This document shows, piece after piece, positions 49,824-59,361 of a stretch of DNA of 64,000 nucleotides. How positions within the stretch are numbered: position 1 is the first letter of the stretch; every line of letters starts with the position of its first letter. A program made the position numbers and the translations under genes. The notes beneath the pieces were generated by a model. That model was not told the DNA's origin, ran no database searches, and saw nothing but the letters and a program-made list of their open reading frames with translations. This DNA is from Leisingera thetidis. GTDB taxonomy: Bacteria > Pseudomonadota > Alphaproteobacteria > Rhodobacterales > Rhodobacteraceae. The stretch is from NCBI RefSeq assembly GCF_025857195.1, contig NZ_CP109787.1, positions 4,095,001 through 4,159,000 of the forward strand, read 5' to 3'.

Positions 49824-50378
49824 TCAGCGGGGGCTGCGCTTGGCCAGGATCCTCTGCAGCGTGCGGCGGTGCATGTTCAGCCGCCGTGCGGTCTCCGAGA
49901 CATTGCGGTCGCACAGCTCATAAATCCGCTGGATATGCTCCCAGCGCACCCGGTCGGCGCTCATCGGGTTTTCCGGCGGCGGCGGCAGCTCATCGCCGCT
50001 GGCCAGCAGCGCATTCATGATGTCGGTGGCATCGGCGGGCTTGGACAGGTAGTCGGTTGCGCCGATTTTGACCGCGGCGACCGCGGTGGCGATGGCGCCA
50101 TAGCCGGTCAGCACCACAACCCGGCTGTCGGGCCGTTTCTCGCGCAGCACCTCGACCACATCCAGGCCGTTGCCGTCTTCCAGCCGCAAATCAACCACCG
50201 CATAGGCCGGCGGGCGGGCGGTGGCGATAGCGCTGCCTGCGGCAACGGAGCCAGCAGTCTCCACCTCGAAGCCGCGTTTCTCCATTGCCTTGGCCAAACG
50301 CCGCAGAAACGGCTCGTCGTCATCGACCAGCAGCAGCGTCTTGTCGGGTCCAATGTCCTGCAGAGCAGTTTCGGCCAT
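49824..50378 (-). CDS. regA: Redox response regulator RegA (PrrA/ActR)
   Basis: A 184-aa response regulator, exactly the family length. The receiver has LLLVDDDEPFLRRLAKAME, the phosphoacceptor Asp63 in VVDLRLEDGNGLDV, and Lys in DYLSKPAD. A proline linker (PPPPENP) leads to a Fis-type helix-turn-helix (NVSETARRLNMHRRTLQRIL). With RegB it controls redox-dependent genes (photosynthesis, respiration and carbon or nitrogen fixation in relatives). It lies downstream of senC with regB divergent. The hvrA gene found next to regA in R. capsulatus is absent. Confidence 0.96.
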   Translation of the reverse strand: MAETALQDIGPDKTLLLVDDDEPFLRRLAKAMEKRGFEVETAGSVAAGSAIATARPPAYAVVDLRLEDGNGLDVVEVLREKRPDSRVVVLTGYGAIATAVAAVKIGATDYLSKPADATDIMNALLASGDELPPPPENPMSADRVRWEHIQRIYELCDRNVSETARRLNMHRRTLQRILAKRSPR

Positions 50379-50456
50379 GCCCGGTCCTCCGCGAAGTTTT
50401 TCAGTTCACGCAAGAATATGTCCGGGCAAGGGGAAAGGTCAAACAGCTATCCTGCT

Positions 50457-51077
50457 TCAGATTTTCCCGACAAAGCAGGCGGTCTTGTCAGCCATCTGCT
50501 CTGCCGTTTCATCGCGCCGGAAGAACTCCACGAACCCCTCTTCGGGCAGCACCAGGTAGGAAAAGGTGGAATGGTCGACCAGATAGTAATCCTCATCACC
50601 CTCATTCTTCTTGAAGTAGGTTTTGTAGGCCTTGCTGGCCGCCTTTACCTGCTCCAGGGAACCCGTCAGGCCAATCATCTTTTCGTGCAGGTTTTCCGCA
50701 AAATCACCAACAGCTTCAGGGGTATCGCGGTCCGGGTCGATGGAAATGAACACCGGAGTCACACTGATGCCGCGCTCGGCCAGCACATCGACGGCATCGG
50801 CGTTGCGGGCTGAATCCATCGGGCAGACGTCGGGGCAGAAGGTGTAACCGAAATAGACAATTGACGGCTCGGTGATCACATCTTTGTCGGTGACGGTCTC
50901 GCCCCTGGCGTTGACCAGCTCGAACGGCCCGCCAATGGTATCGGTACCGCCGGCGATCTGGCTGCTGCGGCACTGTGCGAATTTGTCACCCCCATTGCCT
51001 CCCTGCGTCAGAAACCAGGCGCCGCCCACCAGGGCAGCAACAAAAGCAGCAGCAAAAAGAGCATAAACGCGGGTCAT
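50457..51077 (-). CDS. senC: SCO1/SenC family copper protein
   Basis: A 206-aa membrane-anchored thioredoxin-like protein. An N-terminal anchor (VYALFAAAFVAALVGGAWFL) is followed by the copper site Cys81/Cys85 in YTFCPDVCPMDSA and His169 in VDHSTFSYLV. It delivers copper to the CuA centre of cytochrome oxidase or acts as a thiol reductase, and in relatives (PrrC/SenC) links oxidase activity to the RegB sensor. It sits between regA (79 bp downstream) and the divergent regB. Confidence 0.95.
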   Translation of the reverse strand: MTRVYALFAAAFVAALVGGAWFLTQGGNGGDKFAQCRSSQIAGGTDTIGGPFELVNARGETVTDKDVITEPSIVYFGYTFCPDVCPMDSARNADAVDVLAERGISVTPVFISIDPDRDTPEAVGDFAENLHEKMIGLTGSLEQVKAASKAYKTYFKKNEGDEDYYLVDHSTFSYLVLPEEGFVEFFRRDETAEQMADKTACFVGKI

Positions 51078-51148
51078 GAGATCACACTTTTCGTGAGGGA
51101 AGGGTTGTTGATCGTTTGCGGTGCCAGACCTATCAAGAAATACAGCCG

Positions 51149-52588
51149 ATGCAACTGGCGCACGGCGTCACATCTGCGGGAGCACCGGACCAAATGAGCG
51201 ATCGCATCTTCAGGCTGATGAGCGGCCACGGCCAAAGCCACTGGATCCGGCTGCGGACGCTGATCCTGCTGCGCTGGGTAGCGATTGCCGGACAGGTCAC
51301 CGCCATTGCGGTGGCGCAGTACCGGTTCAACCTGCAACTGGAGCTTGGCTTGTGCTACCTGGCCATCGGCATCTCGGCCGCGGGCAACCTGATCGCCATC
51401 TTCGCCTTCCCGGAAAACAAGCGCCTGACCGAGTTCGAAAACTTCCTGATGGTGCTGTTCGACCTGCTGCAGCTGGCATTCCTCGTGTACCTGACCGGCG
51501 GTCTGAACAACCCCTTTGCGCTGCTGGTGCTGGGGCCGGTGACGATTTCCGCCGCGGTGATGGGGCTGCGGTCCACTCTGATCATCGGCGCCACTGCCAT
51601 CATCCTGGTCACGTTGATGGCGGAGTTTCACCTGCCGCTGCGCACCGAACAGGGCTTTGTCCTGCGCATCCCCGATGTGTTCATCTTCGGCAACTGGATC
51701 GCCATCGTCATCGCCATCCTGTTCATCGGCGCCTATTCCTTCCGTGTCAGCAACGAGATGCGGTCGATGTCGGATGCGCTGAGCGCCACCCAGCTGGCCC
51801 TGTCACGCGAGCAGAAGCTGACCGACCTGGGCGGTGTGGTAGCCGCCGCCGCGCATGAACTGGGCACGCCGCTCGCCACCATCAAGCTCGCCAGCGCCGA
51901 GCTGATCGAAGAGCTGGACGACCGCCCCGACCTGCGCGAGGACGCCGCGCTGATCCGCGAACAGGCCGACCGCTGCCGCGATATCCTCCGCGGCATGGGC
52001 CGGGCCGGCAAAGACGACCTGCACCTGCGGCAGGCACCGTTTTCCTCGCTGATAACCGAGGCCGCGGAACCGCATATGAACCGCGGCAAAACCGTCATCT
52101 ACCACGAAGAGCCGCTGGAGGGCGGTGATTTCCAGCAGCCGACTGTCATGCGCAAGCCGGAAATAATTCATGGCCTGCGCAATCTGGTGCAGAATGCGGT
52201 CGATTTTTCCCAGTCCACCGTTTGGATTGATGCTGCCTGGAACGACGACCGGATTGTCCTGCGGATCTGCGATGACGGGCAAGGATTCCCGCCGCACCTG
52301 CTGGGCCGCATCGGCGATCCCTTTGTGCGCCGCCGCCGGGGGGAAAGCGAGCTTAAGCAGCGGCCCGAATATGAAGGCATGGGCCTGGGCCTATTCATAG
52401 CTAAAACCCTTCTGCAGCGCACCGGGGCACAACTGAGATTCGCCAATGGGGCGGACCCGTTCCAGACCCTCAGCCCCTACCGCGAACGGCACGGCGCCAT
52501 TGTCGAGGTCGCCTGGCCGCGCAATAAGATCGACGCCATGGCGGACGGGGGGCCTGTCATCGGAAAAAATTTACCTTTAGAAATTTAA
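51149..52588 (+). CDS. regB: Redox sensor histidine kinase RegB (PrrB/ActS)
   Basis: A 479-aa kinase with six membrane helices (about 45-200). The quinone-binding heptapeptide pattern GGxxNPF is intact as GGLNNPF (117-123). The phosphoacceptor is His236 in AAAHELGTPLATIKLA, the redox-switch cysteine is Cys276 in EQADRCRDILRGMG, and the ATPase boxes end GMGLGLFIAKTLLQRTGAQL. All regulatory residues known for RegB are present. An alternative start at 51194 (MSDRIF) gives 464 aa, closer to Rhodobacter RegB. Divergent from senC and regA. Confidence 0.95.
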   Translation: MQLAHGVTSAGAPDQMSDRIFRLMSGHGQSHWIRLRTLILLRWVAIAGQVTAIAVAQYRFNLQLELGLCYLAIGISAAGNLIAIFAFPENKRLTEFENFLMVLFDLLQLAFLVYLTGGLNNPFALLVLGPVTISAAVMGLRSTLIIGATAIILVTLMAEFHLPLRTEQGFVLRIPDVFIFGNWIAIVIAILFIGAYSFRVSNEMRSMSDALSATQLALSREQKLTDLGGVVAAAAHELGTPLATIKLASAELIEELDDRPDLREDAALIREQADRCRDILRGMGRAGKDDLHLRQAPFSSLITEAAEPHMNRGKTVIYHEEPLEGGDFQQPTVMRKPEIIHGLRNLVQNAVDFSQSTVWIDAAWNDDRIVLRICDDGQGFPPHLLGRIGDPFVRRRRGESELKQRPEYEGMGLGLFIAKTLLQRTGAQLRFANGADPFQTLSPYRERHGAIVEVAWPRNKIDAMADGGPVIGKNLPLEI

Positions 52589-52610
52589 CTATTCACTTTT
52601 GGGCAACCAA

Positions 52611-52627
52611 TTAAACTTCATTTAACC
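52611..52627. promoter_or_regulatory. CtrA-type binding box upstream of the DivL-like gene
   Basis: TTAA-ACTTCAT-TTAACC, matching the TTAA-N7-TTAA consensus of CtrA, the alphaproteobacterial cell-cycle regulator. It is centred about 60 bp before the start of the DivL-like gene, in an unusually AT-rich stretch of about 80 bp. Confidence 0.6.
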
Positions 52628-52677
52628 ATTATTAGGGAACCATGCGGGTAAACGAGAGCTGAACTGGACAGGACAAC

Positions 52678-54225
52678 ATGCAGGACTTCGCTTCGATCGA
52701 ATGGTTTGTACTGGCGGCACTGTGCGCTGCAACAGCGGCGGCTGCGGTCTGGTGGCTGTCGCCCAATCCGCGCCGCCACGGCATGGAGCACGACCTGCTG
52801 GCCGGCGACGGACGCACCGATGCGGTTTTCCTTTTCGATGACAACAGCCTGATCGGCTGGTCCTCGGGCGCGCGCAGATTCATCGGCGATCAGGCGGAAA
52901 ACTTTGACTGGGGCATGCTGCGCGACCAGCTCGCCCGCAGCTACCCGGGCCTGCCGCAATCGCCGGGATTCCTCAAGGATGTCGGCCCGTTGGTGCTCTC
53001 GGGTACCGCGTCTGCTGAAAGCCGCGAAGCGCATTGCGAATGGATCGACGGGGTCACCCGTGTGCAGCTGCGCCGCAGCACATTGGAAGAACAGAACAAA
53101 TCTCTCGATCAGGAGCTAACCACCCTGCGTGCCGCAGTGCATCAGGCGCCCTACCCCGTGTGGCTGCAGTCGGAAGAAGGCAACGTCACTTGGTCCAATC
53201 TCGCCTATGACGACCTGCGCCAGAAGATCCGCGGCCGCAATGCCGATTTTTCCGACCCATTGTTCACCGATCTCCATGATCCGATGACCAGCGGCAAGCC
53301 GGAACGAATTTACATCCCGTTGCCGGAAAGCAGCAAGAAACTTTGGTACAACGTCTCGACCACCGAAACCGAGGCCGGCTGGCTGTGCCATGCGGTCGAC
53401 GTGAACGCCGTGGTCGACGCCGAGGTTGCCCAGCGCAACTTCGTGCAGACTCTAGCCAAAACCTTTGCCCAGCTGTCGATCGGTCTCGCTATCTTTGACC
53501 GCAACCGCCAACTGGTGCTGTTCAACCCGGTTCTGATCGACCTGACCGCCCTGCCCGCAAATTTTCTCAGCTCGCGGCCGAACCTGCTCACCTTCTTTGA
53601 CCGGCTGCGCGACCAGCGGATGATGCCGGAACCCAAAAGCTACTCCAGCTGGCGCCACCAGATGGCTGACCTGCTGGAGGCAGCCGCCGAGGGGCGGTAC
53701 CAGGAAACCTGGTCGCTGCCATCGGGTTCCGTCTACAAGGTGTCGGGAAGGCCGCACCCGGACGGCGCCATTGCCTTCCTGTTCGAGGACATCACCGCCG
53801 AGGTCACACTCACCCGCCAGTTCCGCTCCGAGCTGGAAGTGGGCCAGTCGATCCTCGACCAGATGGAGGAAGCCATTGCTGTCTTTGCCAACGACGGCAG
53901 CCTGAGCTTTTCCAACAGTGCATACCGCAGCCTCTGGCAGATGGACCCGGAAGCCAGCTTTGCCAAAGTGTCGATCATGGATGCCAGCCGGATCTGGCAG
54001 GACACCTGCGCGCCGACTCCGGTCTGGGGCGAGATCCGCGACTTTGTTGCCGGCTGCGAAACCCGCGATCCCTGGTGGTCCCGTGTGCATCTGCGTGATG
54101 GCAAACCGCTGCTCTGCAGGGTTTCCGCCATTCAGAATGGTGCCACTATGATCAGCTTCCGCACCCCGGAAACCGCGGCGCTGCCGGCAGGCGAGGAGCG
54201 CTTCCCTGCCATCAGCCAGGGCTGA
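52678..54225 (+). CDS. divL: PAS-domain membrane protein, DivL-like
   Basis: A 515-aa protein with one N-terminal membrane helix (about 9-28) and three PAS-like modules: about 40-110 (DAVFLFDDNSLIGWSSGARR), 145-235 (APYPVWLQSEEGNVTWSNLA) and 255-500 (SIGLAIFDRNRQLVLFNPVL; EEAIAVFANDGSLSFSNSAY). A short predicted coiled coil joins the modules. No histidine-kinase dimerisation or ATPase domain follows, unlike Caulobacter DivL; Rhodobacter capsulatus DivL is likewise a PAS protein acting on the CtrA phosphorelay. It lies immediately before tsaE-amgK-murU-addBA. Confidence 0.7.
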   Translation: MQDFASIEWFVLAALCAATAAAAVWWLSPNPRRHGMEHDLLAGDGRTDAVFLFDDNSLIGWSSGARRFIGDQAENFDWGMLRDQLARSYPGLPQSPGFLKDVGPLVLSGTASAESREAHCEWIDGVTRVQLRRSTLEEQNKSLDQELTTLRAAVHQAPYPVWLQSEEGNVTWSNLAYDDLRQKIRGRNADFSDPLFTDLHDPMTSGKPERIYIPLPESSKKLWYNVSTTETEAGWLCHAVDVNAVVDAEVAQRNFVQTLAKTFAQLSIGLAIFDRNRQLVLFNPVLIDLTALPANFLSSRPNLLTFFDRLRDQRMMPEPKSYSSWRHQMADLLEAAAEGRYQETWSLPSGSVYKVSGRPHPDGAIAFLFEDITAEVTLTRQFRSELEVGQSILDQMEEAIAVFANDGSLSFSNSAYRSLWQMDPEASFAKVSIMDASRIWQDTCAPTPVWGEIRDFVAGCETRDPWWSRVHLRDGKPLLCRVSAIQNGATMISFRTPETAALPAGEERFPAISQG

Positions 54226-54274
54226 GCCGGGAAACCGGCTTGCAGCAGCCTTCTGGCGGCGCCATTGTACCGGC

Positions 54275-54751
54275 ATGACCACGGATACCGCGGCTTGCAC
54301 GCTGAACTCACCGGATGACACGGCCCTGCTGGCCGCACGGATCGCCGAGGCCTTGCGCCCCGGCGATTGCCTGCTGCTGGACGGGGTTATCGGCGCAGGC
54401 AAGACCCATTTCGCCCGGCATCTGATCCAAACTCTGATGGAGGTCCCGGAAGACGTGCCGTCGCCGACTTTCACGCTGGTACAGACGTACGACGTGCCTG
54501 CGGGAGAACTTTGGCACACCGATCTCTACCGGTTATCCGCATTGGAGGAACTGGAGGAACTGGGACTGACCGAGGCATTCGAGACCGCAATATGCCTGGT
54601 CGAATGGCCCGGCCGGCTGGCCGAGCTGACACCTGCGCACGCCCTGCACCTGACGCTGGCACTGGACCCGGAACACGAAGACCGCCGCCATCTGACGCTC
54701 CGCTGGAGCGATCCGAAATGGCAGCCCCTGATGGAGCGCCTCTGGGCATGA
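54275..54751 (+). CDS. tsaE: tRNA threonylcarbamoyladenosine ATPase TsaE
   Basis: A 158-aa P-loop ATPase. The Walker A is GVIGAGKT (37-44); SPTFTLVQTYDVPAGELWHT and ETAICLVEWPGRLAELTPAH are the other family landmarks. It drives t6A synthesis with TsaD (at 42.9 kb) and TsaB (not in the window). The stop overlaps the start of amgK. Slightly distal to divL by 49 bp. Confidence 0.94.
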   Translation: MTTDTAACTLNSPDDTALLAARIAEALRPGDCLLLDGVIGAGKTHFARHLIQTLMEVPEDVPSPTFTLVQTYDVPAGELWHTDLYRLSALEELEELGLTEAFETAICLVEWPGRLAELTPAHALHLTLALDPEHEDRRHLTLRWSDPKWQPLMERLWA

Positions 54752-55746
54752 CAGACCGCGAAACCCTGTGCGGGGCTTTCCTCTCCGCCACCCCGTATGC
54801 AGAGTGGCAGCGCGGCCCGCTGGCCGGCGATGCCTCCAACCGCCGCTACGAACGGCTTGCGGGGCCGCGCGGCGGAACGGCTGTTCTGATGGACGCGCCG
54901 CCGGAAAAGGGCGAGGATGCCCGTCCCTTCGTCCGCATTGCCGAATACCTGCGCGCCCAAGGCCTCAGCGCTCCGGCAATCCTGGCACAGGACGTCGAAC
55001 ACGGTTTCCTGCTGCTCGAAGACTTGGGCGATGATCTATTTGCCCGCGTGGTCCTGCGCGAGCCGGCCCTTGAGAAGCCCCTTTACGAGGCAGCAACCGA
55101 TGTTCTTGTGGCCTTGCACCGGGCGCCGATGCCAGATCTGGAACCTTACGGGCCGCGGATGATGTCCGAAATGGCAGGGCTGGTGCTGTCGAAGTACCGC
55201 GACGGCATTCTTGGCGGCCATGACGCGGACTTGCAGTCCCGCTTCGAGGACCTGTTTGAAGATATCCTGCGTGAAACCGTCAAGTGCGATGCCGTGCTGG
55301 TGCAGCGGGACTATCACGCTGAAAACCTGCTGTGGCTGCCGGACCGCACCGGGGTGGCCCGCGTTGGCCTGCTGGATTTTCAGGACGCCCGCTCAGGCCA
55401 CCGGGCTTATGATCTGGTCTCGCTTCTGCAGGATGCCCGCCGCGACGTGCCGGCCGGAATCGAGATGCATATGATGAGCCGCTACATCACGGCCGCCGGC
55501 GTGGACGAGTCGGGCTTCCGCACCGCCTATGCCGTGCTCGGGGTGCAGCGGAACCTGCGCATCCTCGGCGTCTTTGCCCGGCTCAGCCAGGAATACGGCA
55601 AGCCCCATTACGTCGACCTGATCCCGCGGGTGTGGGACCATTTCGTCCGCGGGCTGGACCACCCGGCTCTGGCTCCGGTGGCGGGGCTCCTGCAGGACTG
55701 CCTGCCGGCGCCAACGCCTGAAAACCTGGACAGGTTGAGACCCTGA
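54748..55746 (+). CDS. amgK: Cell-wall sugar kinase AmgK (aminoglycoside phosphotransferase fold)
   Basis: A 332-aa kinase of the APH fold. It has GDASNRRYERL near the nucleotide loop, the catalytic VQRDYHAENLLWLPD (Asp in RDYH) and the metal-binding GLLDFQDARSGHRAYD. AmgK phosphorylates MurNAc/GlcNAc at the anomeric carbon so that MurU can make the nucleotide sugar, a shortcut in peptidoglycan recycling that bypasses de novo MurNAc synthesis. The murU gene follows at once with a TGATG overlap, making this assignment firm. Confidence 0.9.
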   Translation: MTDRETLCGAFLSATPYAEWQRGPLAGDASNRRYERLAGPRGGTAVLMDAPPEKGEDARPFVRIAEYLRAQGLSAPAILAQDVEHGFLLLEDLGDDLFARVVLREPALEKPLYEAATDVLVALHRAPMPDLEPYGPRMMSEMAGLVLSKYRDGILGGHDADLQSRFEDLFEDILRETVKCDAVLVQRDYHAENLLWLPDRTGVARVGLLDFQDARSGHRAYDLVSLLQDARRDVPAGIEMHMMSRYITAAGVDESGFRTAYAVLGVQRNLRILGVFARLSQEYGKPHYVDLIPRVWDHFVRGLDHPALAPVAGLLQDCLPAPTPENLDRLRP

Positions 55747-56438
55747 TGCGGCACTCTCCCGACGCCGTCATGCTGTTTGCCGCAGGCTTTGGCACCCGGA
55801 TGCGTGAGCTGACCCGCGACACACCGAAACCGATGATCAAGGTAGCTGGCCAACCGCTGATCGCCCATGCGCTGGAGCTCGCCCGGGCGATCCAACCGGT
55901 CCGGATCGCCGCAAATCTGCATTACAGGCCTGAGCCGCTGAAGGCCTTCTTGGAGCCTGAAAACGTGCGCCTCAGCTTTGAGACTCCAGACATTCTCGAC
56001 ACCGGCGGCGGGTTGCGCCATGCCCTGCCGCTACTCGGGGACGGCCCGGTCTTCACCATGAACACCGATGCCATCTGGAAAGGACCGAACCCGCTGCAAC
56101 TGGCCCGGGAGGCTTGGGATCCGGAGCGCATGGACGCACTCCTGGTCTGCGTGCCGCTGGCGCGTGCCGTGGGCCGTGCTGGTGACGGCGATTTCTCGGC
56201 AGATGCCGAAGGCCGGATCAGCCGCGGCGGCCAACTGGTCTATGGCGGGGTGCAGATCCTGAAAACGGACACGCTGCATCAGGTGGAGGACCGGGTTTTC
56301 TCACTGAACGTGCTCTGGAACCAAATGGCGGCGGCCGACCGCCTGTTTGCGCTGGAATATCCCGGCCGCTGGTGCGATGTGGGCCATCCTGAAGGGATCA
56401 TAATGGCCGAGGACCTGATTGCCGCAGATGATGTTTGA
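55746..56438 (+). CDS. murU: N-acetylmuramate-1-phosphate uridylyltransferase
   Basis: A 230-aa nucleotidyltransferase. The signature AAGFGTRMRELTRDTPKPMI (the glycine-rich loop and conserved Lys) is at the N-terminus. FTMNTDAIWKGPNPLQLA and FALEYPGRWCDVGHPEGIIM follow. It makes UDP-MurNAc from MurNAc 1-phosphate, following AmgK. Overlaps amgK by one base and addB by 11 bp. The tsaE-amgK-murU order is common in alphaproteobacteria. Confidence 0.9.
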   Translation: MRHSPDAVMLFAAGFGTRMRELTRDTPKPMIKVAGQPLIAHALELARAIQPVRIAANLHYRPEPLKAFLEPENVRLSFETPDILDTGGGLRHALPLLGDGPVFTMNTDAIWKGPNPLQLAREAWDPERMDALLVCVPLARAVGRAGDGDFSADAEGRISRGGQLVYGGVQILKTDTLHQVEDRVFSLNVLWNQMAAADRLFALEYPGRWCDVGHPEGIIMAEDLIAADDV

Positions 56439-59361
56439 ACCATCCGCCAAACCGCGCCTGTTTGCCGTGCCCTGCGGCGTCGATTTTCCGTGTGCTCTGG
56501 TCGAAGGCCTGCGCAGCCGCAGCCAGGATCTGCCGCCGGAGGCACTGGCGCGGACTGAACTGATCGTCAACACCTCCCGTATGGCGCGCCGGGTACGCAG
56601 CCTGTTTGATGCGGGCCCTGCCATGCTGCTGCCGCGGATGCTGCTGCTGGCCGATCTGGACCAGCGCGCCGCGATGGACGGCCTGCCGCCCGCCCTGCCC
56701 CCTTTGCGGCGCCGGCTGGAGCTGTCGCAGCTGATTGCGAAGCTGCTGGACGCACAGCCTGACCTGGCCTCCCGCGCCTCTCTCTATGACCTGTCCGACA
56801 GCCTCGCCGCGCTGATCGATGAAATGCAGGGCGAAGGCGTCAGCACCGATGTGATCCGCGATCTGGATGTTTCTGACATGTCCGGCCATTGGGCACGCGC
56901 ACAGGCCTTTATCGGCATTGCGGACGAGTTCGCCGGCCTGCACGAGGGCGCGATGGACGCTCAGGCACGGCAGCGCCAGGTGGTGCTGAACCTGATCGGA
57001 CAATGGCAGCACACCCCGCCGCAGCATCCGGTGATCCTGGCAGGCTCCACCGGTTCGCGCGGTACAACGCTGATGCTGATGCAGGCAATCGCGCGGCTGC
57101 CGCAGGGTGCAGTGGTGCTGCCCGGGTTCGACTTTGACCAACCGGACCGCGTCTGGAGCGGGCTGGATGATCCGATGATGTCCGAGGATCACCCGCAATA
57201 CCGGTTCCACAGGCTGATGAAGGATCTGGAGCTTGCCCCGGGCGACGTGCAGCCCTGGACACTTGCCCCGCCAGCCTCGCCCGAGCGCAACCGTCTGGTG
57301 TCGCTGGCCCTGCGCCCTGCCCCGGTGACCGACGCCTGGATGAGCGAGGGTCCGCAGCTGACCGGCTTGGACAAGGCCACCGGAAACGTCACTCTGGTCG
57401 AGGCCCCCAGCCCTCGTTCCGAGGCGCTGGCCATTGCGTTGCGTCTGCGGCAGGCAGCGGAGGACGGTCAGACCGCGGCGCTGATCACCCCGGACCGGAT
57501 GCTGACCCGCCAGATCGCCGCGGCGCTGGACCGCTGGGACATTCTGCCCGATGACTCTGCCGGCCAGCCGCTGCAGCTGTCACCGCCGGGCCGGTTCCTG
57601 CGCCATGTGGCGGGGTTGTTCTGCAAACCGCTGGCCTGCGACAGCCTGCTGACCTTGCTGAAACACCCGCTCACCCATGACGGCGCGGACCGCGGCAACC
57701 ATCTGCGCCAGACTCGGGAGCTGGAGCTGTCCTTGCGCCGCAACGGCCCGCCCTTCCCCGATGCCGCTGCCTTTGCTGCTTTTGAACACGGACGTGGGCT
57801 GACGCCTGGCTGGACAGGCTGGCTGAGCAACTGTTTTACCGGCCAGGAGACTGCCGGCACCCTGCCCCTGACAGGCTGGATCCAGCGTCTGCGCACACTG
57901 GCCGAAAGCATAGCTGCCGGCAGCCAGGCCGAGGGTCCCGGCACGCTGTGGGACAAAAAAGCCGGCCAGGCCGCGCTTGCCTGCATCGAAAACCTGGAGG
58001 CTGAGGCCCCCTATGGCGGCGAGATGTCCGCCCGCGATTTTGCCGACCTGCTGGGCGCGCTGCTGAGCCAGGGCGAGGTCCGCGACCGCGATGCGCCTTA
58101 TGGTTCGATCATGATCTGGGGCACGCTGGAGGCGCGTGTGCAGGGCGCCGATCTCGTGATACTCGGCGGCCTCAACGAAGGCAGCTGGCCCGAAGCCGCC
58201 AGCCCCGATCCCTGGCTGAACCGCCAGTTGCGCAACCAGGCGGGCCTTTTGCTGCCCGAACGCCGCATCGGCCTGTCGGCGCATGACTTCCAGCAGGCAA
58301 TCGCCGCGCCCGAGGTCTGGCTGACCCGCGCCGAACGCTCGGAAGAAGCCGACACCGTGCCCTCGCGCTGGCTGAACCGGCTGACCAACCTGCTGTCCGG
58401 GCTGCCGCAGCAAGGCGGCCGTGATGCGCTGGACATGATGCGGACCAAAGGCCGCCAGTGGCTCGGCTGGGCGGAGGCGCTGGAAGAACCCACGCCGATC
58501 CCGCAGTATCCCCGCCCGTCCCCCTGCCCGCCGGTGGCAGCCCGCCCGCGCCGTCTCACCATCACCGAAATCCCGCGGCTGATCCGCGACCCCTATGCGA
58601 TCTACGCCAAACATGTGCTGCGGCTGAAACCGCTTAACCCTCTGGTGCAGGAGCCGGATGCCCTGCTGCGCGGCATCGTGGTGCATGAGGTGTTTGAGCA
58701 TTTCATCAAGGAAACCCAGGCCAACCCGGGCGTGCTGACCGCCAGCCACCTGGTCGAGAAGACCCGCGAATTGCTGGAAACCCATGTACCGTGGCCCGTC
58801 GCCCGCATTCTGTGGCACAGCCGCATCCGCAAGATTGCCAGCGATTTCGTGCTCGCCGAGCAAGAGCGCCAGGCCCGCGCAAAACCTGTGGCGTTCGAAG
58901 CCAAGGGCAGTGCCCGGCTGGATCCGCTGGATTTCACCATCGCCTGCCGCGCCGACCGGATCGACATGGACGACCGCGGTTTTCTGCACCTCTACGACTA
59001 CAAGACCGGCACCCCGCCCAGCGAGGCGCAGCAGAAGAAATTCGAAAAACAGCTGCTGATCGAAGCCGCAATGGCCGAAGAAGGTGCCTTTGAGGAATTT
59101 GGCCCGGCGGAGGTTGCCCGCGCGCTGTTCATAGGATTGGGCAGCAAATTGAGCGAAGTGCGCGCGCCGCTGGAAGACGAGCCGCCCTGCAAGATCTGGG
59201 ATGAACTGCGCACATTAATCGGGGCCTATTTCGAGCCTGATCAAGGATATTCGAGCCGCCGCATGGTGCACCGGGATGACATCGCCGGCGATTACGACCA
59301 CCTCGCACGCTATGGCGAATGGGACCGCAGCGCCGAACCGCAGCCGGAGGATCTGACATGA
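56428..59361 (+). CDS. addB: Double-strand break repair protein AddB
   Basis: A 977-aa subunit of the AddAB helicase-nuclease, functional equivalent of RecBCD. The N-terminal half is a degenerate UvrD-like helicase (SIMIWGTLEARVQGADLVIL, LGGLNEGSWPEAASPDPWLN). The C-terminal nuclease has FTIACRADRIDMDDRGFLHL then YDYKTGTPP, with the Asp and DYK of a PD-(D/E)XK site. It acts with AddA to resect DNA ends for RecA loading. The start (56428 or the next codon) lies inside murU; it ends in ATGA overlap with addA. Confidence 0.94.
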   Translation: MMFEPSAKPRLFAVPCGVDFPCALVEGLRSRSQDLPPEALARTELIVNTSRMARRVRSLFDAGPAMLLPRMLLLADLDQRAAMDGLPPALPPLRRRLELSQLIAKLLDAQPDLASRASLYDLSDSLAALIDEMQGEGVSTDVIRDLDVSDMSGHWARAQAFIGIADEFAGLHEGAMDAQARQRQVVLNLIGQWQHTPPQHPVILAGSTGSRGTTLMLMQAIARLPQGAVVLPGFDFDQPDRVWSGLDDPMMSEDHPQYRFHRLMKDLELAPGDVQPWTLAPPASPERNRLVSLALRPAPVTDAWMSEGPQLTGLDKATGNVTLVEAPSPRSEALAIALRLRQAAEDGQTAALITPDRMLTRQIAAALDRWDILPDDSAGQPLQLSPPGRFLRHVAGLFCKPLACDSLLTLLKHPLTHDGADRGNHLRQTRELELSLRRNGPPFPDAAAFAAFEHGRGLTPGWTGWLSNCFTGQETAGTLPLTGWIQRLRTLAESIAAGSQAEGPGTLWDKKAGQAALACIENLEAEAPYGGEMSARDFADLLGALLSQGEVRDRDAPYGSIMIWGTLEARVQGADLVILGGLNEGSWPEAASPDPWLNRQLRNQAGLLLPERRIGLSAHDFQQAIAAPEVWLTRAERSEEADTVPSRWLNRLTNLLSGLPQQGGRDALDMMRTKGRQWLGWAEALEEPTPIPQYPRPSPCPPVAARPRRLTITEIPRLIRDPYAIYAKHVLRLKPLNPLVQEPDALLRGIVVHEVFEHFIKETQANPGVLTASHLVEKTRELLETHVPWPVARILWHSRIRKIASDFVLAEQERQARAKPVAFEAKGSARLDPLDFTIACRADRIDMDDRGFLHLYDYKTGTPPSEAQQKKFEKQLLIEAAMAEEGAFEEFGPAEVARALFIGLGSKLSEVRAPLEDEPPCKIWDELRTLIGAYFEPDQGYSSRRMVHRDDIAGDYDHLARYGEWDRSAEPQPEDLT

